Assembly: GCA_003537575.1 (NCBI GenBank)
Contig: DPRS01000029.1
Location: 116,720-180,719 of the forward strand
Length of the DNA: 64,000 nt
From: Oxalobacteraceae bacterium
Lineage (GTDB): Bacteria; Pseudomonadota; Gammaproteobacteria; Burkholderiales; Burkholderiaceae_D
Direction: 5' to 3'
Below the pieces are notes generated by a model, which was given only the letters and a program-made list of their open reading frames with translations, did not search any database and was not told the origin of the DNA. Shown here piece after piece: positions 1 through 7,612 of this stretch (its first letter is position 1; the number at the start of each line of letters is the position of its first letter). The translations under genes were made by a program, and so were the position numbers.

Positions 1-718
1 CAAGGAAAGACACGCCCGCGTCGGCCAGCGCGCGGATCACGTAGGCATCCTCATCCATGCCTTGCGCCAGGCCCTGGTAAGCGATGTCGCAGAACGGAAT
101 CAGCTCGCGTGCCTTGGCAATTTTCACTACCTCATGCCATTGCGCCGACGTCAGGTCGGCGCCGGTCGGATTGTGGCAGCACGGATGCAGCAGCACGATG
201 CTGCGCGCCGGCAGTTTCTCGAGGCAGGCGAGCATGGCGGGGAAATTCACGCCGCTGTTGGCGACATCGAAATACGGATAACGGTTCACCGTGAAGCCGG
301 AACCGGAGAAAATCGCCGCATGGTTATCCCAGGATGGATCGCTGACCCACACCTGCGAGTCCGGAAAATATTGCCTGAGCAAATCGCTGCCCAGCTTCAG
401 CGCGCCGGAACCGCCGATGGTTTGGGCGGTAGCGATGTGTTTGTCTTTTACCTTCGAGTGGCTAGCGCCGAACAGGACTTCCTGCACTGCCTGGCGGTAA
501 TTCGCCGCGCCCGCCATGGGCTGATAGATGCAGGCTTGCGATTCGGCGCGCAAAGCTTCTTCGGCGATGCTGACGGATTGCAGCTTCGGCACCCGGCCGG
601 CGTCGTCATAATACAGGCCGATGCTGAGGTTGACCTTTTCGGGACGGGGATCCTGGCGGCAGCGATCCACCAAGGAAAAAATCGGGTCGCCAGGATAGCG
701 GGGGAAATGTTCGAACAT
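1..718 (-). CDS. tyrB: Aromatic/aspartate-type amino acid aminotransferase, C-terminus cut by window edge
   Basis: PLP-dependent class I aminotransferase that moves an amino group between an amino acid and a 2-oxo acid in the cytoplasm. About 239 N-terminal residues are visible, starting MFEHFPRYPGDPIF, followed by the family blocks for substrate and cofactor contact: LSIGLYYDD near residue 33, HNPTG in the middle, and DIAYQGLAQG near 220. The catalytic lysine expected near residue 255 lies beyond base 1, so the gene is partial only because of the window. The ATG at 718 has a GGAG six bases upstream on the minus strand. TyrB and AspC are hard to separate from this part alone; the family call is firm, the symbol tentative. 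Confidence 0.85.
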   Translation of the reverse strand, partial: MFEHFPRYPGDPIFSLVDRCRQDPRPEKVNLSIGLYYDDAGRVPKLQSVSIAEEALRAESQACIYQPMAGAANYRQAVQEVLFGASHSKVKDKHIATAQTIGGSGALKLGSDLLRQYFPDSQVWVSDPSWDNHAAIFSGSGFTVNRYPYFDVANSGVNFPAMLACLEKLPARSIVLLHPCCHNPTGADLTSAQWHEVVKIAKARELIPFCDIAYQGLAQGMDEDAYVIRALADAGVSFL

Positions 719-854
719 GGGTGCTCCAGTTTGTTGCGCCGGTGTTTTTTACGACAGCGTCTGTTACGCCAGAAAATGCAGAACCGCCTGGCTAAAACAG
801 GCATTATCGCAATAAATGCCGTTGGCGAACAATTCTGCTGGAAATCGCTTCAAT

Positions 855-2150
855 TCAATACAGTGGCGCGCCGCGATAGCGGCTCACTTCGACCGGCGAA
901 ACCAGGCTTGCCTTGTGCCCCCAGGCATTGCGCAGGTAGGAAACCACCGCAGCCACTTCGGCATCGCTCAATTCATGCGCGAACGGCGGCATGCCGTAGG
1001 GGCGCGGATTGCCTTGCGTGCTGGGCGGATAGCCGCCGTTGAGCACCATGCGGATCGGGTTGAGGGGGTTGTCAAGGGTCAGCGCACGATTGCCGGCCAG
1101 CGGCGGATAAGCCGGCGGATGGCCCTGGCCATTGGCCCGGTGGCAGTCGACGCAGTATTTCTCGTAGATCCGCTGCCCTTCTTGCAGGACTTGCTCGGCA
1201 TTGCCGCTGCTGATGCCGGCACGCGACCCGAGCTGTGCGTTCGCCTGCGGCAGGGACTTGAGATAGCCGGCAATCGCTGCCGCATCGGCCTTGTCCAGAT
1301 ATTGCAGGCTTTGCCCCACCACTTCGGCCATGGGGCCGGATGCCGTGCTGCGCATCGATATGCCGGTGGTGAGCAAATCGGCGATATGGCGTGCTTCCCA
1401 GTTACCCAGGCCGTTTTCGGCGCCGCCGGTCAGTGCCGGCGCATACCAGTTCTGCAGCGGGATCAGGCCGCCGGCCAGGTCGAGCTTTTCTTCGCTGCCG
1501 CCCAGGACGGTGCGGCTGGTATGGCAGGCGCTGCAATGGCCGGGCCCTTGCACCAGGTAGGCGCCACGATTCCAATCAGCCGGCTTGCTCTGGTCCGGCT
1601 CGAATACGCCGGGAGTGAAGTACAAGGTGCGCCAGGCAGCCAGCAGAATCCGCTGATTGTAGGGAAAGCGCAATTCCGGCGCACGATTTTGTTGTGACAC
1701 CGGTTCCAGCGTGCGCAGATAGGCGAAGATCGCGTCGGTATCGGCGCGCGTCATGCGCGTGTAATTCGTGTAGGGAAAGGCCGGATAGAGGAATTCCCCC
1801 TTCTTCGATTTGCCGTTATGCAGGGCGCGCCAGAAATCGTCGGAGGTCCAGGTGCCGATGCCGGTCTCGGCATGCGGGGTAATATTGGGAGCGTAGATAT
1901 TGCCGAAAGGCGTGACGATGGCCCGACCGCCGGCATAAGCCTGGCCGCCACGCGCGGTGTGGCAAGCCATGCAATCGCCGATGCGGGAGAGGTACGCGCC
2001 ACGGCGCAACTGTTCAGCGCGGTCGATGACCGACGCGGAAGTCACGTCACTGCCGGGCTCGTACCAATACTGGTACCCGACCACGGCGGCCGGAACGGCG
2101 ATGATGAGCACGATGAGCGTAGCCAGGAGAGTCAATAGCAGGCGCTTCAC
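855..2150 (-). CDS. Membrane-anchored three-haem cytochrome c (AdhB-like)
   Basis: Multihaem c-type cytochrome, likely an electron carrier on the periplasmic face of the inner membrane. An N-terminal hydrophobic segment (about residues 4-27) would serve as anchor or signal. Three CXXCH haem sites are visible: CMACH near residue 60, CSACH near 208 and CVDCH near 333, each starting a cytochrome c domain. The layout and 431-residue length match the cytochrome subunits of alcohol/gluconate dehydrogenases, but no dehydrogenase large subunit is encoded nearby, so the electron donor is unknown. The start is a GTG at 2150 that overlaps the stop of the upstream di-haem cytochrome gene (GTGA), so the two are translationally coupled. 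It is divergent from the cbb3-like oxidase operon, which makes that oxidase a plausible acceptor (inference). Confidence 0.85.
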   Translation of the reverse strand: MKRLLLTLLATLIVLIIAVPAAVVGYQYWYEPGSDVTSASVIDRAEQLRRGAYLSRIGDCMACHTARGGQAYAGGRAIVTPFGNIYAPNITPHAETGIGTWTSDDFWRALHNGKSKKGEFLYPAFPYTNYTRMTRADTDAIFAYLRTLEPVSQQNRAPELRFPYNQRILLAAWRTLYFTPGVFEPDQSKPADWNRGAYLVQGPGHCSACHTSRTVLGGSEEKLDLAGGLIPLQNWYAPALTGGAENGLGNWEARHIADLLTTGISMRSTASGPMAEVVGQSLQYLDKADAAAIAGYLKSLPQANAQLGSRAGISSGNAEQVLQEGQRIYEKYCVDCHRANGQGHPPAYPPLAGNRALTLDNPLNPIRMVLNGGYPPSTQGNPRPYGMPPFAHELSDAEVAAVVSYLRNAWGHKASLVSPVEVSRYRGAPLY

Positions 2151-2899
2151 GGCTGCCCTCCTTCCTGTGGCGCACTGCCGGAAACAAGTACATCATTCGC
2201 GCTGCCGCAGGAGAGCGGCAATCTGGCCGGCAGGGATGGCGCCGGCGCGCTGTCGGCAGGCACCGGCTGCGAAGCCAGCCAGGTGGTAACGGCGCTGACA
2301 TCGCCCGGGCTGAGGCGGCTGGTGATCTCTGCCATGCAGTCAGGCGCGGGAGTGCGCCGGGACTTGTTCCGCCAGGCGCCGAATTGCGCATTCAGGTAAT
2401 CGTGCGGCAATCCCAGCAAACCGGGAATCGCGGGAATCACCCCCGTTAGTCTTTGCCCATGACAGGCAACGCAAGCAGGAATTTTTCTGGCGGAGTCGCC
2501 CGACAGCGCCAGTTGCCGCCCTCTTTCGAGCTGCTCCTTGCCGGCGCTAACGACTTGCGGCGGCGGATACGGCGGGTTCAGGCCGGAGAAATAGCTTGCC
2601 AGTTCTCTCAGATAGGCATCCGACATTTGATCGACCATGTAAGTCATCATCGGATACTGCCTGTGCCCTTCGCGAAAATTGACGAGCTGGTTGTAAAGAT
2701 AAGCAGCCGGCTTGCCGGCGATGCGCGGGAAAAAGCCTTCGCTGGTAGCGCGTCCTTCCTTGCCATGGCAGGCGGTGCAGGCAATGGCGCGCTGGTCAAT
2801 GGTGTCAGGAATGGCTTGCTGGGCGCTTGCCTTCCCTCCTGCGCCGCAGAAGACGCAAGCAAGGATAAAAAAAATCAGAATCAGCGATTTTTTATTCAT
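2147..2899 (-). CDS. Di-haem cytochrome c4-like protein
   Basis: Soluble or loosely bound periplasmic electron carrier with two cytochrome c domains, marked by CTACH and CVACH. I chose the ATG at 2899 (MNKKSLILIFF) because it gives a normal signal peptide ending near the alanine/serine stretch GGKASAQQ. An in-frame longer start at 2944 would put 15 polar residues before the signal. The mature part is about 225 residues, close to cytochrome c4 (about 190) plus a proline-rich tail containing one more cysteine. The gene is the first of a two-gene leftward operon with the three-haem cytochrome. Cytochromes c4 commonly pass electrons to cbb3 oxidases, which fits the divergent neighbour (family knowledge plus context). 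Confidence 0.85.
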   Translation of the reverse strand: MNKKSLILIFFILACVFCGAGGKASAQQAIPDTIDQRAIACTACHGKEGRATSEGFFPRIAGKPAAYLYNQLVNFREGHRQYPMMTYMVDQMSDAYLRELASYFSGLNPPYPPPQVVSAGKEQLERGRQLALSGDSARKIPACVACHGQRLTGVIPAIPGLLGLPHDYLNAQFGAWRNKSRRTPAPDCMAEITSRLSPGDVSAVTTWLASQPVPADSAPAPSLPARLPLSCGSANDVLVSGSAPQEGGQP

Positions 2900-3372
2900 G
2901 AATTCCACATCGGTCAGGCCAGTCGAACTGGCCATTTCAATCAACCTTCAAGCCGCAAGCGCAACACTGGTTCGGTATGCGATGCAGGCCCCCAAAATCC
3001 GAAGAGTGTTGCAATTATCACATTTCCATGAAAAAGACACAGTAACAGGAACGATATTAAAAAACATGGCAGATTTGTTTTCCCAGTTCGCCGCAAACTT
3101 TGCCTCTGCAGCGGCTGATATGAAAATTCATGAATAGAAAATCCTGTACTTGAAATTTCGTGTACGCGGGATTTCGCAGTCATCGCGCATACAAGTCTCA
3201 CTGCCGCCAGTCCGGCATAAAAGTGCATAAATATCACGTACAAAATAAACTGATATGTTTTTTCTGCTGAATCTGATCCTGCAATATTTTTCCCAAAAGC
3301 CATAGCATTGCGGCAAACAAACTCAGCAGATGGCGCCGGCTGTCGCGCGTCATTGTTCCAGGAAGGCTCCCC
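2900..3372. promoter_or_regulatory. Divergent intergenic region between cytochrome c pair and cbb3-like operon
   Basis: A 473-base gap must hold promoters for both the leftward cytochrome pair and the rightward oxidase operon. It is clearly more AT-rich than its flanks. I looked for a TTGAT-N4-ATCAA site (FNR/Anr), usual upstream of cbb3 operons, and found no full match. A 10-base palindrome ATTCATGAAT lies at about 3124-3133. The ribosome binding site AGGAAGG before 3373 is clear. No real gene is seen inside; open frames on either strand look like chance. Confidence 0.5.
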
Positions 3373-5010
3373 ATGAATCCCACCGGCTTATTGCTGGCCA
3401 CTTTTATTTTGTCTGTCGTTGGTCTGTTCGCATTCATCTGGTCACTGCGCAAAGGCTTGTTCGATGCCGAATCCAGCGGCGCCAAAACCATTTTTTCGAC
3501 TGGAGAAATCGGCCGGACAGAAGAACCGGCTGCCAGCAGGCAGCAGCACCAGGCGCTGCAACAAGTGGCCGACCGTGGCGACGTTCGCCGCGGCCAGCGC
3601 CAGGATGTGTCCATCGATGATCTGGCGGCGCGCGAAGCCGCAGACCGTTCCAGCGCCTTCCCTGCATTTGTGCTGTTTGCCTGCGCGGTGGTGTGGCTGG
3701 TGGCGGGCTCGGCAGCCGGCCTGGTAAGTTCGCTCAAGCTGCACTGGCCGGATCTGCTGACCGATACCGCCTGGCTTTCCTTCGGCCGCTTGCGCGCCAT
3801 TCACCTCAATGCGGTAGCCTATGGCTGGGCGCCGATGGGCTTGCTCGGGCTGGCCATGTGGATGCTGCCGCGCCTGCTGAAAACTCCGCTTCTGGGCGGC
3901 CGCCTGATCATCATCGGCGCGGTCATCTGGAATGCCGGCCTGATCGCCGGGCTGGGCGGCATCGCGGCGGGCATCAATGCTGGCCTGGAGTGGCTCGAAA
4001 TCCCCTGGCAGATCGGCGTCCTGTTCGCGGTGGGCGGCATGCTGATCGGTTTGCCGCTGGCACTCATGCTGCCCCGGCGCAAGGTCCATCATCTGTACGT
4101 GTCGGTGTGGTACATGGGCGCTGCGCTGTTCTGGTTCCCGACGCTGTACCTGGTGGCGAAGATCCCCGGCGTCCATTTCGGCATCGAGATGGCGACCATG
4201 AACTGGTGGTTCGGCCATAACGTGCTGGGCTTGTTTTTCACGCCGCTGTCGATTGCCTGCGTCTATTACTTCCTGCCCAAGGTCATCGGCCGGCCTGTGC
4301 AGTCGTACAACCTGTCCCTGCTCGGCTTCTGGACGCTGGCCTTTTTCTACGGCCAGGTCGGCGCGCACCATCTGATCGGCAGTCCCGTGCCGGAATGGCT
4401 GATCACCCTGTCGATCGTGCAAAGCGTGATGATGATCATCCCGGTGGTGGCGTTCTCGCTGAACCAGCATCTGACGCTGAAGGACCACTTCGGCGCGCTC
4501 AGGCATTCACCGACGCTGCGCTTCATCTTCTTCGGCGCGACCATGTATACGGTCGCATCGCTGCAAGGTTCGATGGAGGCGCTGCGCTCTCTTAACGCCG
4601 TCACCCATTTCACGCACTTTACCGTGGCGCATGCGCATTTGGGCATGTATGGCTTCGTTTCCATGGTGATCTTCGGCGGCGTGTACTTCGCCATGCCGCG
4701 CATCCTCGACACGCCATGGCCGAAGCCGAAGCTGATCGCCCTGCATTTCTGGCTGGTGCTGACGGGCTTCGCCATCTATATCGTGACATTGTCCATCGGC
4801 GGCGTGCTGCAGGGCCTGACGCTGCTCGATCCGGCGCGCCAGTTCATGGATTCGGTGGCGGTCACCCTGCCCTGGCTGCAAGGCCGTTCGCTCGGCGGCA
4901 CGCTGATGACGCTGGGGCATCTGTGCTTTGCCATGCACGTGGTCCTGATCTCGCTGCGCTCGGGCGTGCTGACGCAGCCGGTGCGCGCCGCAATCCACTC
5001 CCCGGCCTGA
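3373..5010 (+). CDS. ccoN: cbb3-type cytochrome oxidase subunit I with CcoS-like N-terminal extension
   Basis: Catalytic subunit of a C-family haem-copper oxygen reductase in the inner membrane. All expected ligands are present: H144 (low-spin haem b), H282, H332 and H333 (CuB), H420 and H422 (haems b3 and b). Y326 sits six residues before H332 and 44 after H282, the spacing of the His-Tyr cross-link in cbb3 enzymes, which argues for oxygen rather than nitric oxide reduction. Residues 1-50 hold one membrane segment followed by the pattern WSLRKGLFD...AKTIF, closely like the separate assembly protein CcoS. A charged linker (about 50-92) then leads into about 12 membrane segments. It is first in the operon, 16 bases before ccoO. 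A divergent ccoN lineage is likely. Confidence 0.85.
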   Translation: MNPTGLLLATFILSVVGLFAFIWSLRKGLFDAESSGAKTIFSTGEIGRTEEPAASRQQHQALQQVADRGDVRRGQRQDVSIDDLAAREAADRSSAFPAFVLFACAVVWLVAGSAAGLVSSLKLHWPDLLTDTAWLSFGRLRAIHLNAVAYGWAPMGLLGLAMWMLPRLLKTPLLGGRLIIIGAVIWNAGLIAGLGGIAAGINAGLEWLEIPWQIGVLFAVGGMLIGLPLALMLPRRKVHHLYVSVWYMGAALFWFPTLYLVAKIPGVHFGIEMATMNWWFGHNVLGLFFTPLSIACVYYFLPKVIGRPVQSYNLSLLGFWTLAFFYGQVGAHHLIGSPVPEWLITLSIVQSVMMIIPVVAFSLNQHLTLKDHFGALRHSPTLRFIFFGATMYTVASLQGSMEALRSLNAVTHFTHFTVAHAHLGMYGFVSMVIFGGVYFAMPRILDTPWPKPKLIALHFWLVLTGFAIYIVTLSIGGVLQGLTLLDPARQFMDSVAVTLPWLQGRSLGGTLMTLGHLCFAMHVVLISLRSGVLTQPVRAAIHSPA

Positions 5011-5026
5011 CGGAATCGATAAACAA

Positions 5027-5746
5027 ATGGAAAACGAACTGAAACTGATCAGCGGCGCCATGGTGACGCTGTCCCTGGCAACTGCGGCGATGGTGGTGGT
5101 ACCGTTCATGCAGCTCAAGCATGTGCCTGCCCCGGAAGCGCTGAAGCCGTACACCAGCGAGCAGATGCGCGGCCGGCAAGTCTATATCGCCAATGGCTGC
5201 ATCGCCTGCCACACCCAGCAGCCCAGCGTTACCGGCGCCGGACGGGCCGATGCGCAACGCGGATGGGGGCGAGCCTCGGTGGCAGCCGACTACCATTACG
5301 ACCAGCCGCCGTTGCTGGGCACCATGCGTACCGGCCCGGACCTGTTCAACATTGGCGCGCGGCAGCCGAGCGCCGACTGGCACCTGGGCCACCTGTTCCA
5401 GCCGCGCGCCTATGTCCCCGGCAGCAACATGCCGGCTTACCGCTTCCTGTTTGAAATTAAGGATTCTGCCGCAGTCGCCAAGGGCGAACGCGTGGTGACT
5501 CTGCCGCCCGGTACGATCGATTACGGCAAGGTAGTGGTGGCAAAACCCGAGGCGCTCGACCTGGTGGCCTATCTGCAAGGCATGAATCACACCTATCCGG
5601 CCCTGACACTGGAACAGGCAGAAAACCTGACGCGCGCCGCGGCTTCGGCAGACACCGCTGCTTCGGCAGACGCCAATGGCGCAGGCAAGGATGCGCAAAC
5701 GACCGATCAAGCAGGAGCAGGCAATGCAGCAAAAGCAAACCCGTAA
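5027..5746 (+). CDS. ccoO: cbb3-type oxidase mono-haem cytochrome subunit CcoO
   Basis: Membrane-anchored one-haem cytochrome c that feeds electrons to CcoN. The N-terminal membrane anchor covers residues about 8-28, followed by haem site GCIACH and then the long CcoO block WGRASVAADYHYDQP, GTMRTGPDL and RAYVPGSNMPAYRFLF, in which the methionine is the likely sixth haem ligand. The C-terminal 40 residues are low-complexity Ala/Asp/Gly, longer than usual. The gene follows ccoN directly and overlaps the next cytochrome gene by 23 bases. Identity is firm from the conserved CcoO block. Confidence 0.9.
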   Translation: MENELKLISGAMVTLSLATAAMVVVPFMQLKHVPAPEALKPYTSEQMRGRQVYIANGCIACHTQQPSVTGAGRADAQRGWGRASVAADYHYDQPPLLGTMRTGPDLFNIGARQPSADWHLGHLFQPRAYVPGSNMPAYRFLFEIKDSAAVAKGERVVTLPPGTIDYGKVVVAKPEALDLVAYLQGMNHTYPALTLEQAENLTRAAASADTAASADANGAGKDAQTTDQAGAGNAAKANP

Positions 5747-6332
5747 CGCCGAAAACCCGGACCCGACCGAATCGAACAATCCGGTTCCCCGCGTCGTCAT
5801 GGGCCTGGCCCTGGGACTGGCGCTGTGGGGCGTCGCTTACATTTTCATGGCTGATCCGGATGGCATCCCGGCGCTGGGCGACCAGCGCGTTCCTGCAGCC
5901 CTGGCACCCAGCGCGGCACAAATGCAGGGCAAGGTCGACGGCAAGCAGGTTTACGCTGCCAATTGCCAGGCCTGTCACCAGGCCACCGGCCAAGGCTTGC
6001 CGGGCGTGTTTCCGCCGCTGGCCGGTTCCGAATGGGTCAAGGGTGAGCCGCAAGTGCTGACGCAAATCATCCTGCAAGGCTTGACCGGGCCGATCAAGGT
6101 CGGCGGCGCCACCTACAACGGCGCGATGCCAGCTTTCGGCGCGCAACTGGGAGACGCTGAAATCGCCGCAGTTGCCAGCTTCATCCGCGCCGAATGGGGC
6201 AATGCCGCCAAGCCGATCGATGCCGCTGTAGTGACTGCAGCGCGCAAGGCCAGCGCCAGCTACGCATCGCCGTGGCAAAGCATCGAGGAGCTGCAGAAAT
6301 TCAGCGCAGCGCAGGCGCAAAGCAAGTCGTGA
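5724..6332 (+). CDS. CcoP-like membrane cytochrome c with a single haem
   Basis: The third subunit of the oxidase operon. After the ATG at 5724, preceded by GGAG at 5714-5717, there is a short polar tail, one membrane segment (about residues 23-42) and one cytochrome c domain with CQACH and the methionine ligand region AMPAFG. Classical CcoP carries two haems and two such domains; here only one is present, so the electron entry chain is shorter. An in-frame start at 5676 exists but lacks a ribosome site. The stop overlaps the GTG start of the SCO gene (GTGA). Its role as oxidase subunit is inferred from position and topology. Confidence 0.8.
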   Translation: MQQKQTRNAENPDPTESNNPVPRVVMGLALGLALWGVAYIFMADPDGIPALGDQRVPAALAPSAAQMQGKVDGKQVYAANCQACHQATGQGLPGVFPPLAGSEWVKGEPQVLTQIILQGLTGPIKVGGATYNGAMPAFGAQLGDAEIAAVASFIRAEWGNAAKPIDAAVVTAARKASASYASPWQSIEELQKFSAAQAQSKS

Positions 6333-6961
6333 ACGCCACGATCCTGCGTACCTGCGCGGCCACCATGCTGGTGACCGCCTTTGCGCTGGCGGCTTTCCAT
6401 CAAGTCACCGCTGGTTTTTCCGCGGTGACCGCCGATGGCGTACGGCGCGCCGCGCTGGCGCAGGCGCCGCGCGCATTGCCGGACATTGCGCTTGTCGACC
6501 AGCACGGCGATGCGCTGGCGCTGTCGGACTTTGCCGCGCCGGCGGCGCCGGCAACTTTCATTGCGCTGGTCTATGTCCAGTGCCAGACAGTCTGCCGCAC
6601 CGGCGCATCCGGCCAGGCCTGGCTGCAGCACGCGATACGCGTGCGCGGATTGCAAGGCCGCGTGCGGCTGCTGACGCTGAGCTTCGATCCGCGCAATGAC
6701 AATCCCGCGGTGCTGGATGGCCATGCCCGCAAGCTCGGCGCCGACGCCGCGCTGTGGAAATTCGCCACCGTGCGCGATGTCGCCGATCTGCCTGGCATGC
6801 TCAAGCTGTTCGACATCGTCGTGCTGCCGGATGGCCTGGGTGGATATTCGCATAATGCAGCCCTGTTCCTGGTCGATCGCAATGGCCGCCTGGCGCGCGC
6901 CTATGATATCGACCGCCCCGATCTGGCGCTGGCTGATTTCCTGCGCCAAGCGGGAGGCTGA
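6329..6961 (+). CDS. SCO1/SenC family copper chaperone
   Basis: Thioredoxin-fold protein that delivers copper to the CuB or CuA centre during oxidase assembly, anchored on the periplasmic side. The visible copper-binding signature is CQTVC near residue 78 plus a later histidine in YSHNA. An N-terminal hydrophobic segment (about 5-25) is the signal or anchor. I start it at the GTG at 6329, which overlaps the preceding stop; the longer reading frame from 6194 runs inside the cytochrome gene and has no matching features. At 210 residues it is normal for the family. In this operon its target is most likely the CcoN-like subunit. Confidence 0.85.
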   Translation: MNATILRTCAATMLVTAFALAAFHQVTAGFSAVTADGVRRAALAQAPRALPDIALVDQHGDALALSDFAAPAAPATFIALVYVQCQTVCRTGASGQAWLQHAIRVRGLQGRVRLLTLSFDPRNDNPAVLDGHARKLGADAALWKFATVRDVADLPGMLKLFDIVVLPDGLGGYSHNAALFLVDRNGRLARAYDIDRPDLALADFLRQAGG

Positions 6962-7594
6962 ATGCGGAGGCTGACGTCTGCTGGGATTCCGCCTGCCCTT
7001 CCCGGCATCCTGCTGGCTGCCGCTGCGTTTTTCCATCCCTGGCTGGAACGGACCATGATGCGCCACATGGCCATCGAACTGCCGCTGCTGTTTGCCATCG
7101 GCTGGCTTGCCGCCGCGGCGGCAGGCCCGCGCCTGACCCGGGCCTTGGCGCCATGGAATCTCGGCGGCTTGCCGGCCCTGCTCGGCGCCACGCTGGTCAT
7201 GGCGTTCTGGATGATTCCGGCCGCGCTCGACCGCGCCGTGCTGGATGCGGGCACGGGATTGTTCAAGGTCGCCAGCCTGGTTGCGGCCGGCATGGCGGCG
7301 GGAGCATCATGGCGCAGCGCCGGCCTGGTGATCCAGGCTTTCTTCGTCTTCAACGGCTGCTGGATGACGCTCGCCGCCGGATTGATGTACCAGGAAGTGA
7401 CGCAGCAATTGTGCAGCGTGTACCTGGCCGATCAGCAAGTGGCAACCGGGATGGCGCTGGTCGGCTGGGCGGTGGCGATCCTTGCCCTGTGGCTGGCACG
7501 CGCCCTTGCCGCCCTGAACCTGGCTGGGGAAGCCGCTGACCCAATGCCAGTGGTTGTCCATCCTCCGCAACATGGCGCTGTACAATCGAGATAA
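6962..7594 (+). CDS. Polytopic membrane protein, possible oxidase assembly factor
   Basis: A 210-residue protein with about six predicted membrane segments and few charges. It starts immediately after the SCO stop (no gap), so it belongs to the oxidase operon. Histidines and charged residues near the first membrane segments (FHPWLERTMMRHM) resemble metal-handling membrane proteins such as the CtaG/caa3 assembly group, but I cannot establish that family by eye. Two cysteines occur in the later segments. Call it an oxidase-linked membrane protein of unknown function; an assembly or copper role is inference from context. Confidence 0.65.
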   Translation: MRRLTSAGIPPALPGILLAAAAFFHPWLERTMMRHMAIELPLLFAIGWLAAAAAGPRLTRALAPWNLGGLPALLGATLVMAFWMIPAALDRAVLDAGTGLFKVASLVAAGMAAGASWRSAGLVIQAFFVFNGCWMTLAAGLMYQEVTQQLCSVYLADQQVATGMALVGWAVAILALWLARALAALNLAGEAADPMPVVVHPPQHGAVQSR

Positions 7595-7612
7595 TCAGCT
7601 CAACATTTGACC

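Noticed and set aside
855..2150. Alcohol dehydrogenase complex
   Set aside because: The cytochrome looks AdhB-like but no quinoprotein large subunit is present near it.
2941..3303. 120-residue minus-strand frame in the divergent gap
   Set aside because: No signal or domain, AT-rich promoter region, no ribosome site.
2900..3372. FNR/Anr box for the oxidase operon
   Set aside because: Looked for TTGAT-N4-ATCAA; no full match.
3373..5010. Nitric oxide reductase NorB
   Set aside because: Cross-link tyrosine at the cbb3 spacing and CcoO neighbour favour an oxygen reductase.
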